A stretch of DNA of 64,000 nucleotides from Rhizobiales bacterium SYSU XM002 (GTDB taxonomy: Bacteria; Pseudomonadota; Alphaproteobacteria; Rhizobiales; Beijerinckiaceae): NCBI GenBank assembly GCA_009846685.1, contig VWVY01000002.1, positions 310,001 to 374,000 on the forward strand, given 5' to 3'. Below the pieces are notes generated by a model, which saw nothing but the letters and a program-made list of their open reading frames with translations, had not been told where the DNA came from and searched no databases. Below, one piece after another: positions 28,034 through 35,456 of this stretch. Positions within the stretch are counted from its first letter, which is position 1, and every line of letters begins with the position of its first letter. A program made the position numbers and the translations under genes.

Positions 28034-29075
28034 GCCCCGCACCCCGATCCGTGTGCTCGTGGTCGATGATTCAGCACTGATGCGGCAGATGCTCTCGACG
28101 ATGCTGGCCACGGATCCGGATGTCGAGGTGGTCGGCACGGCTTCCGATCCGTTGATCGCCCGCCAGAAGATCAAGCAACTCGACCCAGATGTCGTCACCC
28201 TCGATATCGAGATGCCGAACATGCACGGGCTCGAATTCCTGCGGCGGCTGATGGCCCTGCGTCCGACGCGGGTGTTGATGATTTCGTCGCTCACCCAGAA
28301 GAACACCGAATTCACGCTGGAGGCGCTGGCAACCGGTGCGATCGACTGCCTCGGCAAGCCGCGCGATGCGACCAGCGAGGGGGAGATGGCTGTCTTCCGC
28401 GAGAACCTTCTGCAAAAGCTGCACGCCGTTGCCTCGGCGCGATTGCGCCCGACGCCTGCAACAGGGACCGATGCCGTCCTGCGTGTGATCCCGGGACGCA
28501 GCCGATACCAGTTCATCGCTATCGGCGCCTCTACCGGCGGTGTCGAGGCGCTTTCGCGGGTCTTTGCCGAACTGCCCGCCGGATTGCCACCGATGGCCAT
28601 CGTGCAGCACATGCCGGGTAGCTTCACGACCAGCTTCGCGAGGCGTCTCGCAAACCTCTCGCAGGTGGAGGTGGTCGAGGCGAAGGACGGGATGCCAATC
28701 CGTTCCGGTCAGGCGGCTCTGGGGCCGGGGGGCCATCAGTTCGAGATCGTCCGGCGCGACGGCGAATTCCGATGCCGGATCTTCGACGCCCCGGTGCCGC
28801 TGGGGCACGCACCATCGGTGGATATCCTGATGGAGTCCGTTGCCCGCGAGGTCGGCGATCGCTCGATCGGCATCCTCCTCACGGGTATGGGGCGGGATGG
28901 TGCGCTCGGCATGAGCGCGATGCGGGCCGCGGGTGCCGTTACGTTCGGGCAGGACGAGGCCTCGAGCCTCGTCTACGGCATGCCGCGCGTGGCCTTCGAG
29001 GCGGGCGGGGTCGAACAGCAATTGCCGCTCGCGCGCATCGCAGCGGAGATCGTTGCCGTCGTCGAGACCCGATAG
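28008..29075 (+). CDS. cheB: Chemotaxis protein-glutamate methylesterase CheB
   Basis: Response regulator methylesterase of 355 residues. Receiver at about 14-125 (RVLVVDDSALMRQML; phospho-acceptor in VVTLDIEMPNMHGL; Lys in LGKPRD). A linker is followed by the esterase domain (from about 165) with the Ser in GASTGGVEAL, the His in IVQHMPGSF and the Asp in GMGRDGALGM. The ATG at 28008 lies within the cheD end and has an aggaagg site; the open frame upstream is just the cheD shadow. It closes the adaptation genes; an AT-rich gap of 95 bases before the next gene may hold an internal promoter. Confidence 0.95.
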   Translation: MATLTSSIKPRTPIRVLVVDDSALMRQMLSTMLATDPDVEVVGTASDPLIARQKIKQLDPDVVTLDIEMPNMHGLEFLRRLMALRPTRVLMISSLTQKNTEFTLEALATGAIDCLGKPRDATSEGEMAVFRENLLQKLHAVASARLRPTPATGTDAVLRVIPGRSRYQFIAIGASTGGVEALSRVFAELPAGLPPMAIVQHMPGSFTTSFARRLANLSQVEVVEAKDGMPIRSGQAALGPGGHQFEIVRRDGEFRCRIFDAPVPLGHAPSVDILMESVAREVGDRSIGILLTGMGRDGALGMSAMRAAGAVTFGQDEASSLVYGMPRVAFEAGGVEQQLPLARIAAEIVAVVETR

Positions 29076-29170
29076 GGGACGACACACGGCAAGCGTGCAA
29101 TTCGTGACAACACAACTATTAGTTAAATATCAATCGGTAATCTACCAAGGATTGCAGAATTCCAACCGAG

Positions 29171-30214
29171 GTGCCTGTGACGATTCCGGCCACATCTTCC
29201 GAACGCGAACATCCGGTTGTGGGAACAGTTCCACCCGGTTTGCAGCCGGACGACTCGGTCGCGACGATGCGCCGTCTGACGCTCGAAGCTGTCAGCCAGG
29301 TCCTGCAGGGCGTTTCCGATCTCATCGAGACCAATTCCACCGGTGTCTCCGCCCGATTCGGCAAGATCGCGGGCGACGCCGCGATGCAGACGGCCGGTAT
29401 CCGCGACCTGATCGACAGGACCTCCACCATTGAGGTCGATGGCGAGCGGGTCGCGCTCACGAGCCTCGCCTCGGAACTTCAGGGCGCGCTGGCTGAGCTC
29501 GTGAGAAAGATCATCTTTCTCTCCTCGCGCGGTATGGCGATGGTCTACGCGCTGGAGGACGTTCTCGACGAGGTGCAGCAGGTCCGAAAAAGTGTGGCAA
29601 ACATCGAGAAACTCAACAGTCAGACCAATCTCCTCGCGCTCAATGCGAAGATCGAAGCGGTTCATGCGGGTGACGCAGGGCGGGGCTTCGCGGTCGTGGC
29701 CAACGAGGTGCGGCAGCTCGCGCAGCGCACCAACGAGATTTCCGGAGACCTTCATCAGCGCATCACGCGCGTGACGGCGGGGCTCGACAACAGCTTCAGC
29801 CTTCTCAAGGAGATTTCGACCATCGACATGTCCGAAGAGAATGTCTTCGCGAACGAGCGGATCAACATGATCGTCGACAGTCTCGTCAAACAGCACGCGA
29901 TGTTTTCCGAGGCGCTGGAACTGGCCTCGGTGAATACAGGTCAGCTCACCAACGAAATCCGGGACGCGGTCGTCAAGATGCAGTTCCAGGACCGGGCGAC
30001 ACAGGAAATCCAGAGTATCCGGCAGGTGATGGGCATTCTTGCTCAATCGCTTTCAACGCCGGCAGGCGGGCGGAGTATTGACGCCGAGATCGACCGGACC
30101 CTCACCCTCGGCGACGTCAAGGCGCGGATACTCGCAAAGGTCCACGGCCTCCCGCCGCCCGCCGAGTCGCTCCGCGCCGATGCAAGCGATGCGGGCGAAA
30201 TCGACCTGTTCTGA
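29171..30214 (+). CDS. Short soluble methyl-accepting chemotaxis-type protein
   Basis: A 347-residue receptor-like protein without membrane helices or a sensor domain. An N-terminal helical region (about 30-130) precedes the signalling tip [35 protein letters not shown] (about 150-184). Near the C-terminus KMQFQDRATQEI is the motif often found after the coiled coil in soluble receptors of this kind, and the end is acidic (DAGEIDLF). It starts with GTG at 29171; another in-frame GTG lies six bases later. It sits between cheB and the second STAS gene, 11 bases before the latter, and may connect the array to the partner-switch genes. Confidence 0.85.
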   Translation: MPVTIPATSSEREHPVVGTVPPGLQPDDSVATMRRLTLEAVSQVLQGVSDLIETNSTGVSARFGKIAGDAAMQTAGIRDLIDRTSTIEVDGERVALTSLASELQGALAELVRKIIFLSSRGMAMVYALEDVLDEVQQVRKSVANIEKLNSQTNLLALNAKIEAVHAGDAGRGFAVVANEVRQLAQRTNEISGDLHQRITRVTAGLDNSFSLLKEISTIDMSEENVFANERINMIVDSLVKQHAMFSEALELASVNTGQLTNEIRDAVVKMQFQDRATQEIQSIRQVMGILAQSLSTPAGGRSIDAEIDRTLTLGDVKARILAKVHGLPPPAESLRADASDAGEIDLF

Positions 30215-30225
30215 AGGAGTGCGCG

Positions 30226-30528
30226 ATGCGAGCGGAACTGACGAAGACAAACCAGGAAATGAAGGTCAAGCTACAGGAGCGCCTCTCCTTCTCCGATCAC
30301 ACCAAGTTCCGGGAATTACTGACCTCGATCGATCGGGAAAAGCCGACGCACTGTGTCTTCGATATGTCGGAGCTGATTTCGATCGATTCGGCGGGTCTCG
30401 GAATGCTGATGATCGCCCACCAGCAGTCGGAGAAGTCGGGCTGGAAACTTTCGCTGCAAGCGCCGAAAGGGCATGTGAAGCAACTTCTCGAACTCTCCCG
30501 CTTCGACAAGATCATTCCGATCACATGA
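30226..30528 (+). CDS. STAS-domain anti-sigma factor antagonist (RsbV/SpoIIAA-like)
   Basis: A 100-residue stand-alone STAS domain with the classical phosphorylation site: MSELISIDSAGLGML, where Ser55 follows Asp54. In RsbV/SpoIIAA this Ser is phosphorylated by the GHKL kinase and dephosphorylated by a PP2C phosphatase. Both such proteins are encoded directly downstream. A ggag site precedes the ATG. The stop overlaps the next start in ATGATG, so translation is coupled. Unlike the first STAS protein of the cluster, this one keeps the phosphosite. Confidence 0.9.
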   Translation: MRAELTKTNQEMKVKLQERLSFSDHTKFRELLTSIDREKPTHCVFDMSELISIDSAGLGMLMIAHQQSEKSGWKLSLQAPKGHVKQLLELSRFDKIIPIT

Positions 30529-31760
30529 TGAACCTCGCCAACAGGCATCTCGCGCCGCACCTGCAGGGCATCGGCGATGTAGCCGATCCGACGCTCGCCG
30601 TGGATTTTTCCGGCTCCCGCATTCTTGTCGTCGACGACAGCGTCACGATCCGGAAAACGATCACGACCTACCTCCGTAACCGAGGCTTCGCCAACGTGAT
30701 GGAGGCAGCCAACGGTCGGATCGCGCTTGAGATCATCGAACAGATCGAACCCGATCTCATCATTGCCGACATCGCCATGCCGGAGATGGACGGTCTCGCC
30801 CTTTGCAGGGTCCTCAAGTGCAGCGATCGTTACGCGCAGATCCCGGTGCTGATCCAGACCGGCACGGAATCGGCCGACCGGCGGGCGGAGGCTTTCTCGC
30901 ACGGCGCGCAGGATCTCATCACGAAGCCGATCAACCTGCGCGAGATGCTGGGCCGCGTTCAGGTTCATCTCGAACAGCGCCATCTCGTCCGGCGTCTGTC
31001 GGACTACCAGCAGTCTATGGCGCAGCAGCTCGAGATGGCGCGCGAGATGCAGGAGTTGTTGCTGCCGAGCGGCGACGATATCCGGGCGTTCGAGGCCGTT
31101 TTCCCGGTGTTGATCGCATCGTCCTACAAGGCGTCCTCTGGCCTTGGCGGCGATCTCTGGGGCTGTCAGGCCACGGACGATGGCGCTCTCCGTTTCTTCA
31201 TGGCGGATTTTACCGGTCACGGTGTGCTGGCGGCGCTCAATACCTTCCGTTTTCACTCGTTCCTGCGCAATGAGCCGCTCGATTCGTTGCCAGAGGCGGA
31301 TGCGATGGCCTGCCTCAACAGCTTCCTCAAGGATGTGCTGCCGGTCGGCCAGTTCGCGACCTTCCTGAGTTGCCGGATCAACTTCCGGGAAGGCTGGATC
31401 GAGATCTGTTCAGCGAGCGGTCCGCCACCCATGCTGCGGAGCGGGAGCGATGGCGAGTTCGAGCCGCTCGCCTCCGACGGCCTGCCGCTCGGCATCCTCA
31501 TCGAGAGTGATTATTGCGCCCGCCGCTATCCGTTTCCGCCCGGCAGCATGCTGATCCTCTACAGTGACGCGCTGATCGAGACGCCGCTTCCGCCGGATGC
31601 CGTCTTCACCACGGACAGCCTATGCCGCCATCTCAACCGGCTGGCTCCGGATGCCAGCAGCCACAGTATCATGCGCGATCTCCTCGCCAGCCTGATGCCG
31701 AACCTTCCTGAAGATGACCTGACGGTGCTCGTCATCAAGCACAAGGAGCAACCGGAATGA
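30525..31760 (+). CDS. Response regulator with PP2C-type (RsbU/SpoIIE) phosphatase domain
   Basis: A 411-residue two-domain output protein. The receiver (about 30-150) has Asp37-Asp38, phospho-acceptor Asp82 in IADIAMPEMDG and Lys134 in ITKPIN. A helical linker with AREMQELLLP joins the SpoIIE/RsbU phosphatase domain (about 180-410). Metal ligands are visible: Asp210 in GLGGDLW, Asp228 in MADFTGHG, and the C-terminal DDLTVLVI. CheA phosphorylation of the receiver would switch the phosphatase, whose likely substrate is the upstream STAS protein. This matches the architecture of HsbR and RsbU-like regulators elsewhere. The start overlaps the STAS stop; the stop overlaps the next gene by four bases. 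Confidence 0.93.
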   Translation: MMNLANRHLAPHLQGIGDVADPTLAVDFSGSRILVVDDSVTIRKTITTYLRNRGFANVMEAANGRIALEIIEQIEPDLIIADIAMPEMDGLALCRVLKCSDRYAQIPVLIQTGTESADRRAEAFSHGAQDLITKPINLREMLGRVQVHLEQRHLVRRLSDYQQSMAQQLEMAREMQELLLPSGDDIRAFEAVFPVLIASSYKASSGLGGDLWGCQATDDGALRFFMADFTGHGVLAALNTFRFHSFLRNEPLDSLPEADAMACLNSFLKDVLPVGQFATFLSCRINFREGWIEICSASGPPPMLRSGSDGEFEPLASDGLPLGILIESDYCARRYPFPPGSMLILYSDALIETPLPPDAVFTTDSLCRHLNRLAPDASSHSIMRDLLASLMPNLPEDDLTVLVIKHKEQPE

Positions 31761-32386
31761 TCGAGAACGCCTCCGGCGTGATCCATGCGCCGTCTTTGTG
31801 CGGCGTGAATTTTGGCAAGCAGCAATCCGTCAAGCAAGCGGTTCCCTGCAGGGAGCGGCTGCAGGCGATCCGCCGTTACGTGGCGATCAACAAGCCGGCA
31901 ATCGGCCAATTGGTGCAGGGTGTCTTCGATATCCGCACGCTTGAGGAGGCGGAGCGCCTCTCCTCCATGCTGGCGATGCAATGCCCCGAGCCGGAGACCG
32001 CCGCGATCGGCATCTGGGAACTCCTCTCGAACGCCATCGAACACGGCTCGCTCCAGATCGACGGCGAGACCAAGGCCCGCCTGGTTCTCGACGGGACCTT
32101 TCTTGACGAGATCGCGCGGCGGCAGGAAATGGAACCCTATCGCGGGCGTGTCGTGCGGGTCATGTTCCGCAAGCAAGCCCGGTCGATCCGCATCCGGGTG
32201 ATGGATGAGGGGCCGGGGTTTGATTTTGCGGCGCTTGCCCGCGATATCCAGCCGACCGACGCACCATGCGGGCGCGGCCTCGCGCTTGCCCGCGGTATTG
32301 CGTTCAGTTCCATCGTCTTTCTCGGTCGGGGCAATGTAGTCGACGCCCGGATACAGGTGAAGCTGGCGGCGGCCCCGGCCGGTTAA
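31757..32386 (+). CDS. GHKL ATPase, RsbW-like anti-sigma/serine kinase
   Basis: A 209-residue protein with an HATPase domain of the anti-sigma kinase type. N-box is IWELLSNAIEHG (Asn92, Glu88), G1 is MDEGPGFD (about 149-156), and the last ATP-lid glycines are CGRGLALARG. There is no H-box, so it is not a sensor kinase. In the Rsb system this protein holds a sigma factor and phosphorylates the STAS antagonist. About 70 extra N-terminal residues may bind the target. It is the last gene of the cluster (ATGA overlap with the phosphatase). No sigma factor gene follows: the next gene is a convergent receptor whose stop shares bases with this one. Confidence 0.85.
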   Translation: MIENASGVIHAPSLCGVNFGKQQSVKQAVPCRERLQAIRRYVAINKPAIGQLVQGVFDIRTLEEAERLSSMLAMQCPEPETAAIGIWELLSNAIEHGSLQIDGETKARLVLDGTFLDEIARRQEMEPYRGRVVRVMFRKQARSIRIRVMDEGPGFDFAALARDIQPTDAPCGRGLALARGIAFSSIVFLGRGNVVDARIQVKLAAAPAG

Positions 32387-34077
32387 GCGGCGCGGATCGA
32401 ACCGAGGAACTCGTTGACTGCGCCAGCAAGCGCCTGCCCTTCACGACCGAGATCGCGGGAGGAGCCGAGAACCTCCTCGACGAGCCGTCCGGAGTTCTGG
32501 ATCGCGAGACTGACGTTGGAGATACTCTTCGTCACCTCGACCGTTCCCTTGGCCGCCTCGTCGATATTGTCGGCGATCATTCCCGTGGTCGTCATCTGGT
32601 CGGAAATCGAGACCCCGATCACTTCCGAAATCTGGTTCACTTCACCGATTGTGCCGGCAATGGAGCGGATCGCCTCGATCGCGTTGGTACTCGCGGCCTG
32701 GATAGCGGTGATTTGGCCGGCAATTTCCTCGGTTGCGCGTGCGGTCTGGGCGGCGAGTTCCTTCACTTCCTGCGCCACGACCGCGAAACCGCGCCCGGCT
32801 TCACCGGCGCGCGCGGCCTCGATGGTGGCGTTGAGCGCAAGAAGGTTGGTCTGGCCAGCGATATCGCTGATGACCTTGGCGACCGTGCCGATCGAGTCGG
32901 CGGCCGCACCGAGGGACTGAACATCCTGGTCGGTCCGGCGGGCTTGCTCGGCGACCTGGCGGATGCGCTCGCCGCTGTCAGCGACCTGCGAGCCCACCTT
33001 GTTCATGGCATCGGAGAGTTCGGCAGTCGCCGCCGCGACGGTACGGACGTTTTCCGTCGCTTCCTCGGAGGCAGCCGCGACGGCGGTGGCCTGCCCCGTC
33101 GCGGAACCGGATTCGCGCGACATTTCCTCGGCGGTCCGTTCCAGAATGCTCACGGCTTCCGTGACCGATTGCACGACGCGACCGACGCGCTGCTCAAAAG
33201 CCTGTGCCAGTTCGGCGAGCCCCGCCTTGCGACGATCCTCAGCAGCGGTGCGATCCTGCTCTTGCGCGATCCGCAAGGCCTCCGTCTCGCGCAGGTTCTG
33301 CTGGAAGACCTGAACCGTCTCGGACATGCGCCCGACTTCGTCGCGCCGCTTGCTGGGCGGAACTTCCGCATCGAGCTTGCCGAGGCTGAGCAGCGACATC
33401 ACGTCGCTCAATCGCGAAATCGGCCGGATGATCCGGCGGAAAATGACGAGCCCGGTCCCGAAGAGCGCCAGGACGATAACGGTGCCGAGGCCGACAATCT
33501 TGATGAGTGCCTCCATCGCGGTGGCTTCCATCCGCTGCGTCACGAACTGGATCCGGTCGCGCATCACGCCGAGCATGCCACTGGCGGATTCCGAAAGCGC
33601 CTGCATGGATTCATTCTGGCGCGTGGCAAGCGCAAGGCGCGCTTCCGGCTCCGCGGCGCCGGCGGCTCCGGCAAGGCTGTCATCGAGCGCCTTCCGCGCC
33701 CGCGCAAGCGCGCCGTCCGTCCCGGCGATCGCGGTCCTGACATTCTCGGGAAAGCCTACCGACATGCCGACGAGGGTTTTCCAGTCCGGATCCACCTTGG
33801 TATTCCGCGCCGCGATACTGGTCCGCGCAGCCTCCGCCTTTGCCGGAGTGATCAGGGCATCCGTCACCTCGACATGGTTGCGCCACTGCGCCTCGATGAG
33901 CGCATGGACGTAGTTCGGCGGCACGGAAGCCTCCCACACCGCGTCGCGCGTGTTGTCGAGCAGGCGCATCGTCATCGTCAGGGCCAGCCAGCCCGCGACC
34001 GCGCAGAGGGTCAACAACACGCCGAACGCGAGGAGCATGTCGGCGAGGAAGGAATGTTGCTTTGAAAAAAGGCGCAT
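32383..34077 (-). CDS. Membrane methyl-accepting chemotaxis protein
   Basis: Typical transmembrane receptor, about 564 residues. First membrane helix about 12-36, periplasmic helical-bundle sensor about 37-192, second helix about 195-215 (IVGLGTVIVLALFGTGLVIF), HAMP about 216-270 (RPISRLSDVMSLLSLGKLDAEVP), then the signalling coiled coil with tip [22 protein letters not shown]. The start chosen (34077) puts the helix at the N-terminus; an in-frame ATG at 34119 adds 14 residues and neither has a clear ribosome site. No CheR-tether motif is seen at the end (FLGSIRAA). It converges on the che cluster and its stop overlaps the GHKL gene by four bases. Ligand unknown. Confidence 0.9.
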   Translation of the reverse strand: MRLFSKQHSFLADMLLAFGVLLTLCAVAGWLALTMTMRLLDNTRDAVWEASVPPNYVHALIEAQWRNHVEVTDALITPAKAEAARTSIAARNTKVDPDWKTLVGMSVGFPENVRTAIAGTDGALARARKALDDSLAGAAGAAEPEARLALATRQNESMQALSESASGMLGVMRDRIQFVTQRMEATAMEALIKIVGLGTVIVLALFGTGLVIFRRIIRPISRLSDVMSLLSLGKLDAEVPPSKRRDEVGRMSETVQVFQQNLRETEALRIAQEQDRTAAEDRRKAGLAELAQAFEQRVGRVVQSVTEAVSILERTAEEMSRESGSATGQATAVAAASEEATENVRTVAAATAELSDAMNKVGSQVADSGERIRQVAEQARRTDQDVQSLGAAADSIGTVAKVISDIAGQTNLLALNATIEAARAGEAGRGFAVVAQEVKELAAQTARATEEIAGQITAIQAASTNAIEAIRSIAGTIGEVNQISEVIGVSISDQMTTTGMIADNIDEAAKGTVEVTKSISNVSLAIQNSGRLVEEVLGSSRDLGREGQALAGAVNEFLGSIRAA

Positions 34078-34189
34078 GGCGAGGCCCGAAGTCGAGGAAA
34101 ATCGGGCGATTTCTCGCATATTCGCGTTAAGTGGCCGTTAACCACGCTAGATTGCGGGGATTGTCTATGCCCGCGTTGGTTGCAAATGA

Positions 34190-34216
34190 AACGACCGGCT
34201 GAAGCCGGTCGTTTTT
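34190..34216 (-). terminator. Hairpin terminator after the A2M-pbpC-TMEM43 operon
   Basis: A 10-bp stem, aacgaccggc/gccggtcgtt, with a tgaa loop, 11 bases beyond the TMEM43-family stop. The longest T run is on the plus-strand side, but only the minus-strand operon ends here. Confidence 0.65.
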
Positions 34217-34226
34217 TGGAGCAAAC

Positions 34227-35438
34227 TCAGGCGGGCTGTTGCGCCATGCCGGCCTGCCGTCGCAGGCGAAGTTGCCGGAACCCGAAGGCGATGGCCGCGC
34301 CGATCGCCAGCACCGCAATCGAGACAATCGGGCGATAGGCGAACCACGCGATGGCGATGACACTGGGGCCGACGATAGCCGTTGCTGCCGCCGCAACCAG
34401 GCCGACGGCACCGGAAACGAGCGAGCCGAGGATCGGGACGTAGCTTGCGAGCAGCGTCACCGGCGCGAACAGCGCCGAGAAACCGATGAACAGCACCAGC
34501 AGCCCGACGCCGCGCAGGATCCACGTCAATGTCGCGTTGTCGTCCTGCGCTTTCTCGAACATTTCGTCGGTCGTCTTGGTCCCGGATTGCGCCAGCAGGA
34601 ATTCACGGCCGTTCTTGGCGCGATAGGCATCGATTCCGTCTGGTGTCTGCTTGCCGACGAAGCTCGCCTTGCCTTCGGGCACCAGCTTGAACGATACCTT
34701 GTAGTGGCCGATCTGCGGGTTGTTCGGGTTGCCGCCGATGTAATAGCCGCCGTTGTAGGTCTGGGCCGGGCCGAGGTTGGCGCGGCGGACCGCGTCGAGC
34801 CCGTTGGCGCCGACCGTGAATTCGCGGCTGTCCGTCAGGCTCTGCGCCGCCAGCCCGACGGGATAGACGCCGATCTTGGCATCCTTGGCGGCGAAACTCT
34901 CGTTACGGATGTTGAAGTTGCCGGGGTTCTGATGGCCTTGCGGAAACTTGAAGCGTGAGGAATCGACCGGCCGGTCGCGCCATTCGCGGCTGTAGGTGAA
35001 CTTGCGGTCCTGGCCGGACCCGCTTTCCTTCTCCACCCACTGATATTGTTCGACATGGCGGATCAGTTTGAGCCCGGAGGTCTTCACGCCGAAGAGCGGA
35101 TCGGCGACCCCCTCCGCACTCTTCACCTCACCGGAGACATGGATCAGTTTGCCGTCAAGTGCGCGGTCGATCCTGTCCGTGCCGATGGCCTGCACGATCG
35201 ATTGGCCCTCGGTGAGCGCGCGGGCGGTTTTCACCGCGCGGCCCTCGTTCCAGAACAGGCCCCAGCAGGCGAGGGGGATCATGACGAGCCCGGCGATGAT
35301 CGACCCAAAGGAGTTCGAGAGCCGCTCCATGAAGCCTTGCGGCGCGGCATGGACATCCTCGCCGCCATCTGGCGCCGAAAAGCTCTGGTTGTCGTTGTTG
35401 TCGAGGCCGAACTCTGAATAGTTGTTGTCGTCGCTCAT
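34227..35438 (-). CDS. TMEM43-family membrane protein
   Basis: A 403-residue homolog of the LUMA/TMEM43 family. One helix near the N-terminus (about 40-58, GSIIAGLVMIPLACWGLFWNEG) is followed by the family signature WNEGRAVKTARALTEG and a large extracytoplasmic region (about 60-300). Three hydrophobic segments then close the protein (about 305-325, 330-360 and 365-385). Bacterial members have no established function. The ATG at 35438 is used in preference to a TTG 12 bases earlier. It lies 18 bases after pbpC on the same strand and is probably the third gene of that operon, suggesting an envelope role. Confidence 0.85.
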   Translation of the reverse strand: MSDDNNYSEFGLDNNDNQSFSAPDGGEDVHAAPQGFMERLSNSFGSIIAGLVMIPLACWGLFWNEGRAVKTARALTEGQSIVQAIGTDRIDRALDGKLIHVSGEVKSAEGVADPLFGVKTSGLKLIRHVEQYQWVEKESGSGQDRKFTYSREWRDRPVDSSRFKFPQGHQNPGNFNIRNESFAAKDAKIGVYPVGLAAQSLTDSREFTVGANGLDAVRRANLGPAQTYNGGYYIGGNPNNPQIGHYKVSFKLVPEGKASFVGKQTPDGIDAYRAKNGREFLLAQSGTKTTDEMFEKAQDDNATLTWILRGVGLLVLFIGFSALFAPVTLLASYVPILGSLVSGAVGLVAAAATAIVGPSVIAIAWFAYRPIVSIAVLAIGAAIAFGFRQLRLRRQAGMAQQPA

Positions 35439-35456
35439 CGCTTTTCTCAAATCCCT

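Noticed and set aside
30039-30524. N-terminal extension fusing the end of the short receptor to the PP2C regulator
   Set aside because: The extension translates the receptor and STAS genes out of frame; the ATG at 30525 in an ATGA overlap is the natural start.
32266-34065. Long plus-strand open frame across the membrane receptor gene
   Set aside because: Shadow of the minus-strand receptor, which has helices, HAMP and the MCP tip.
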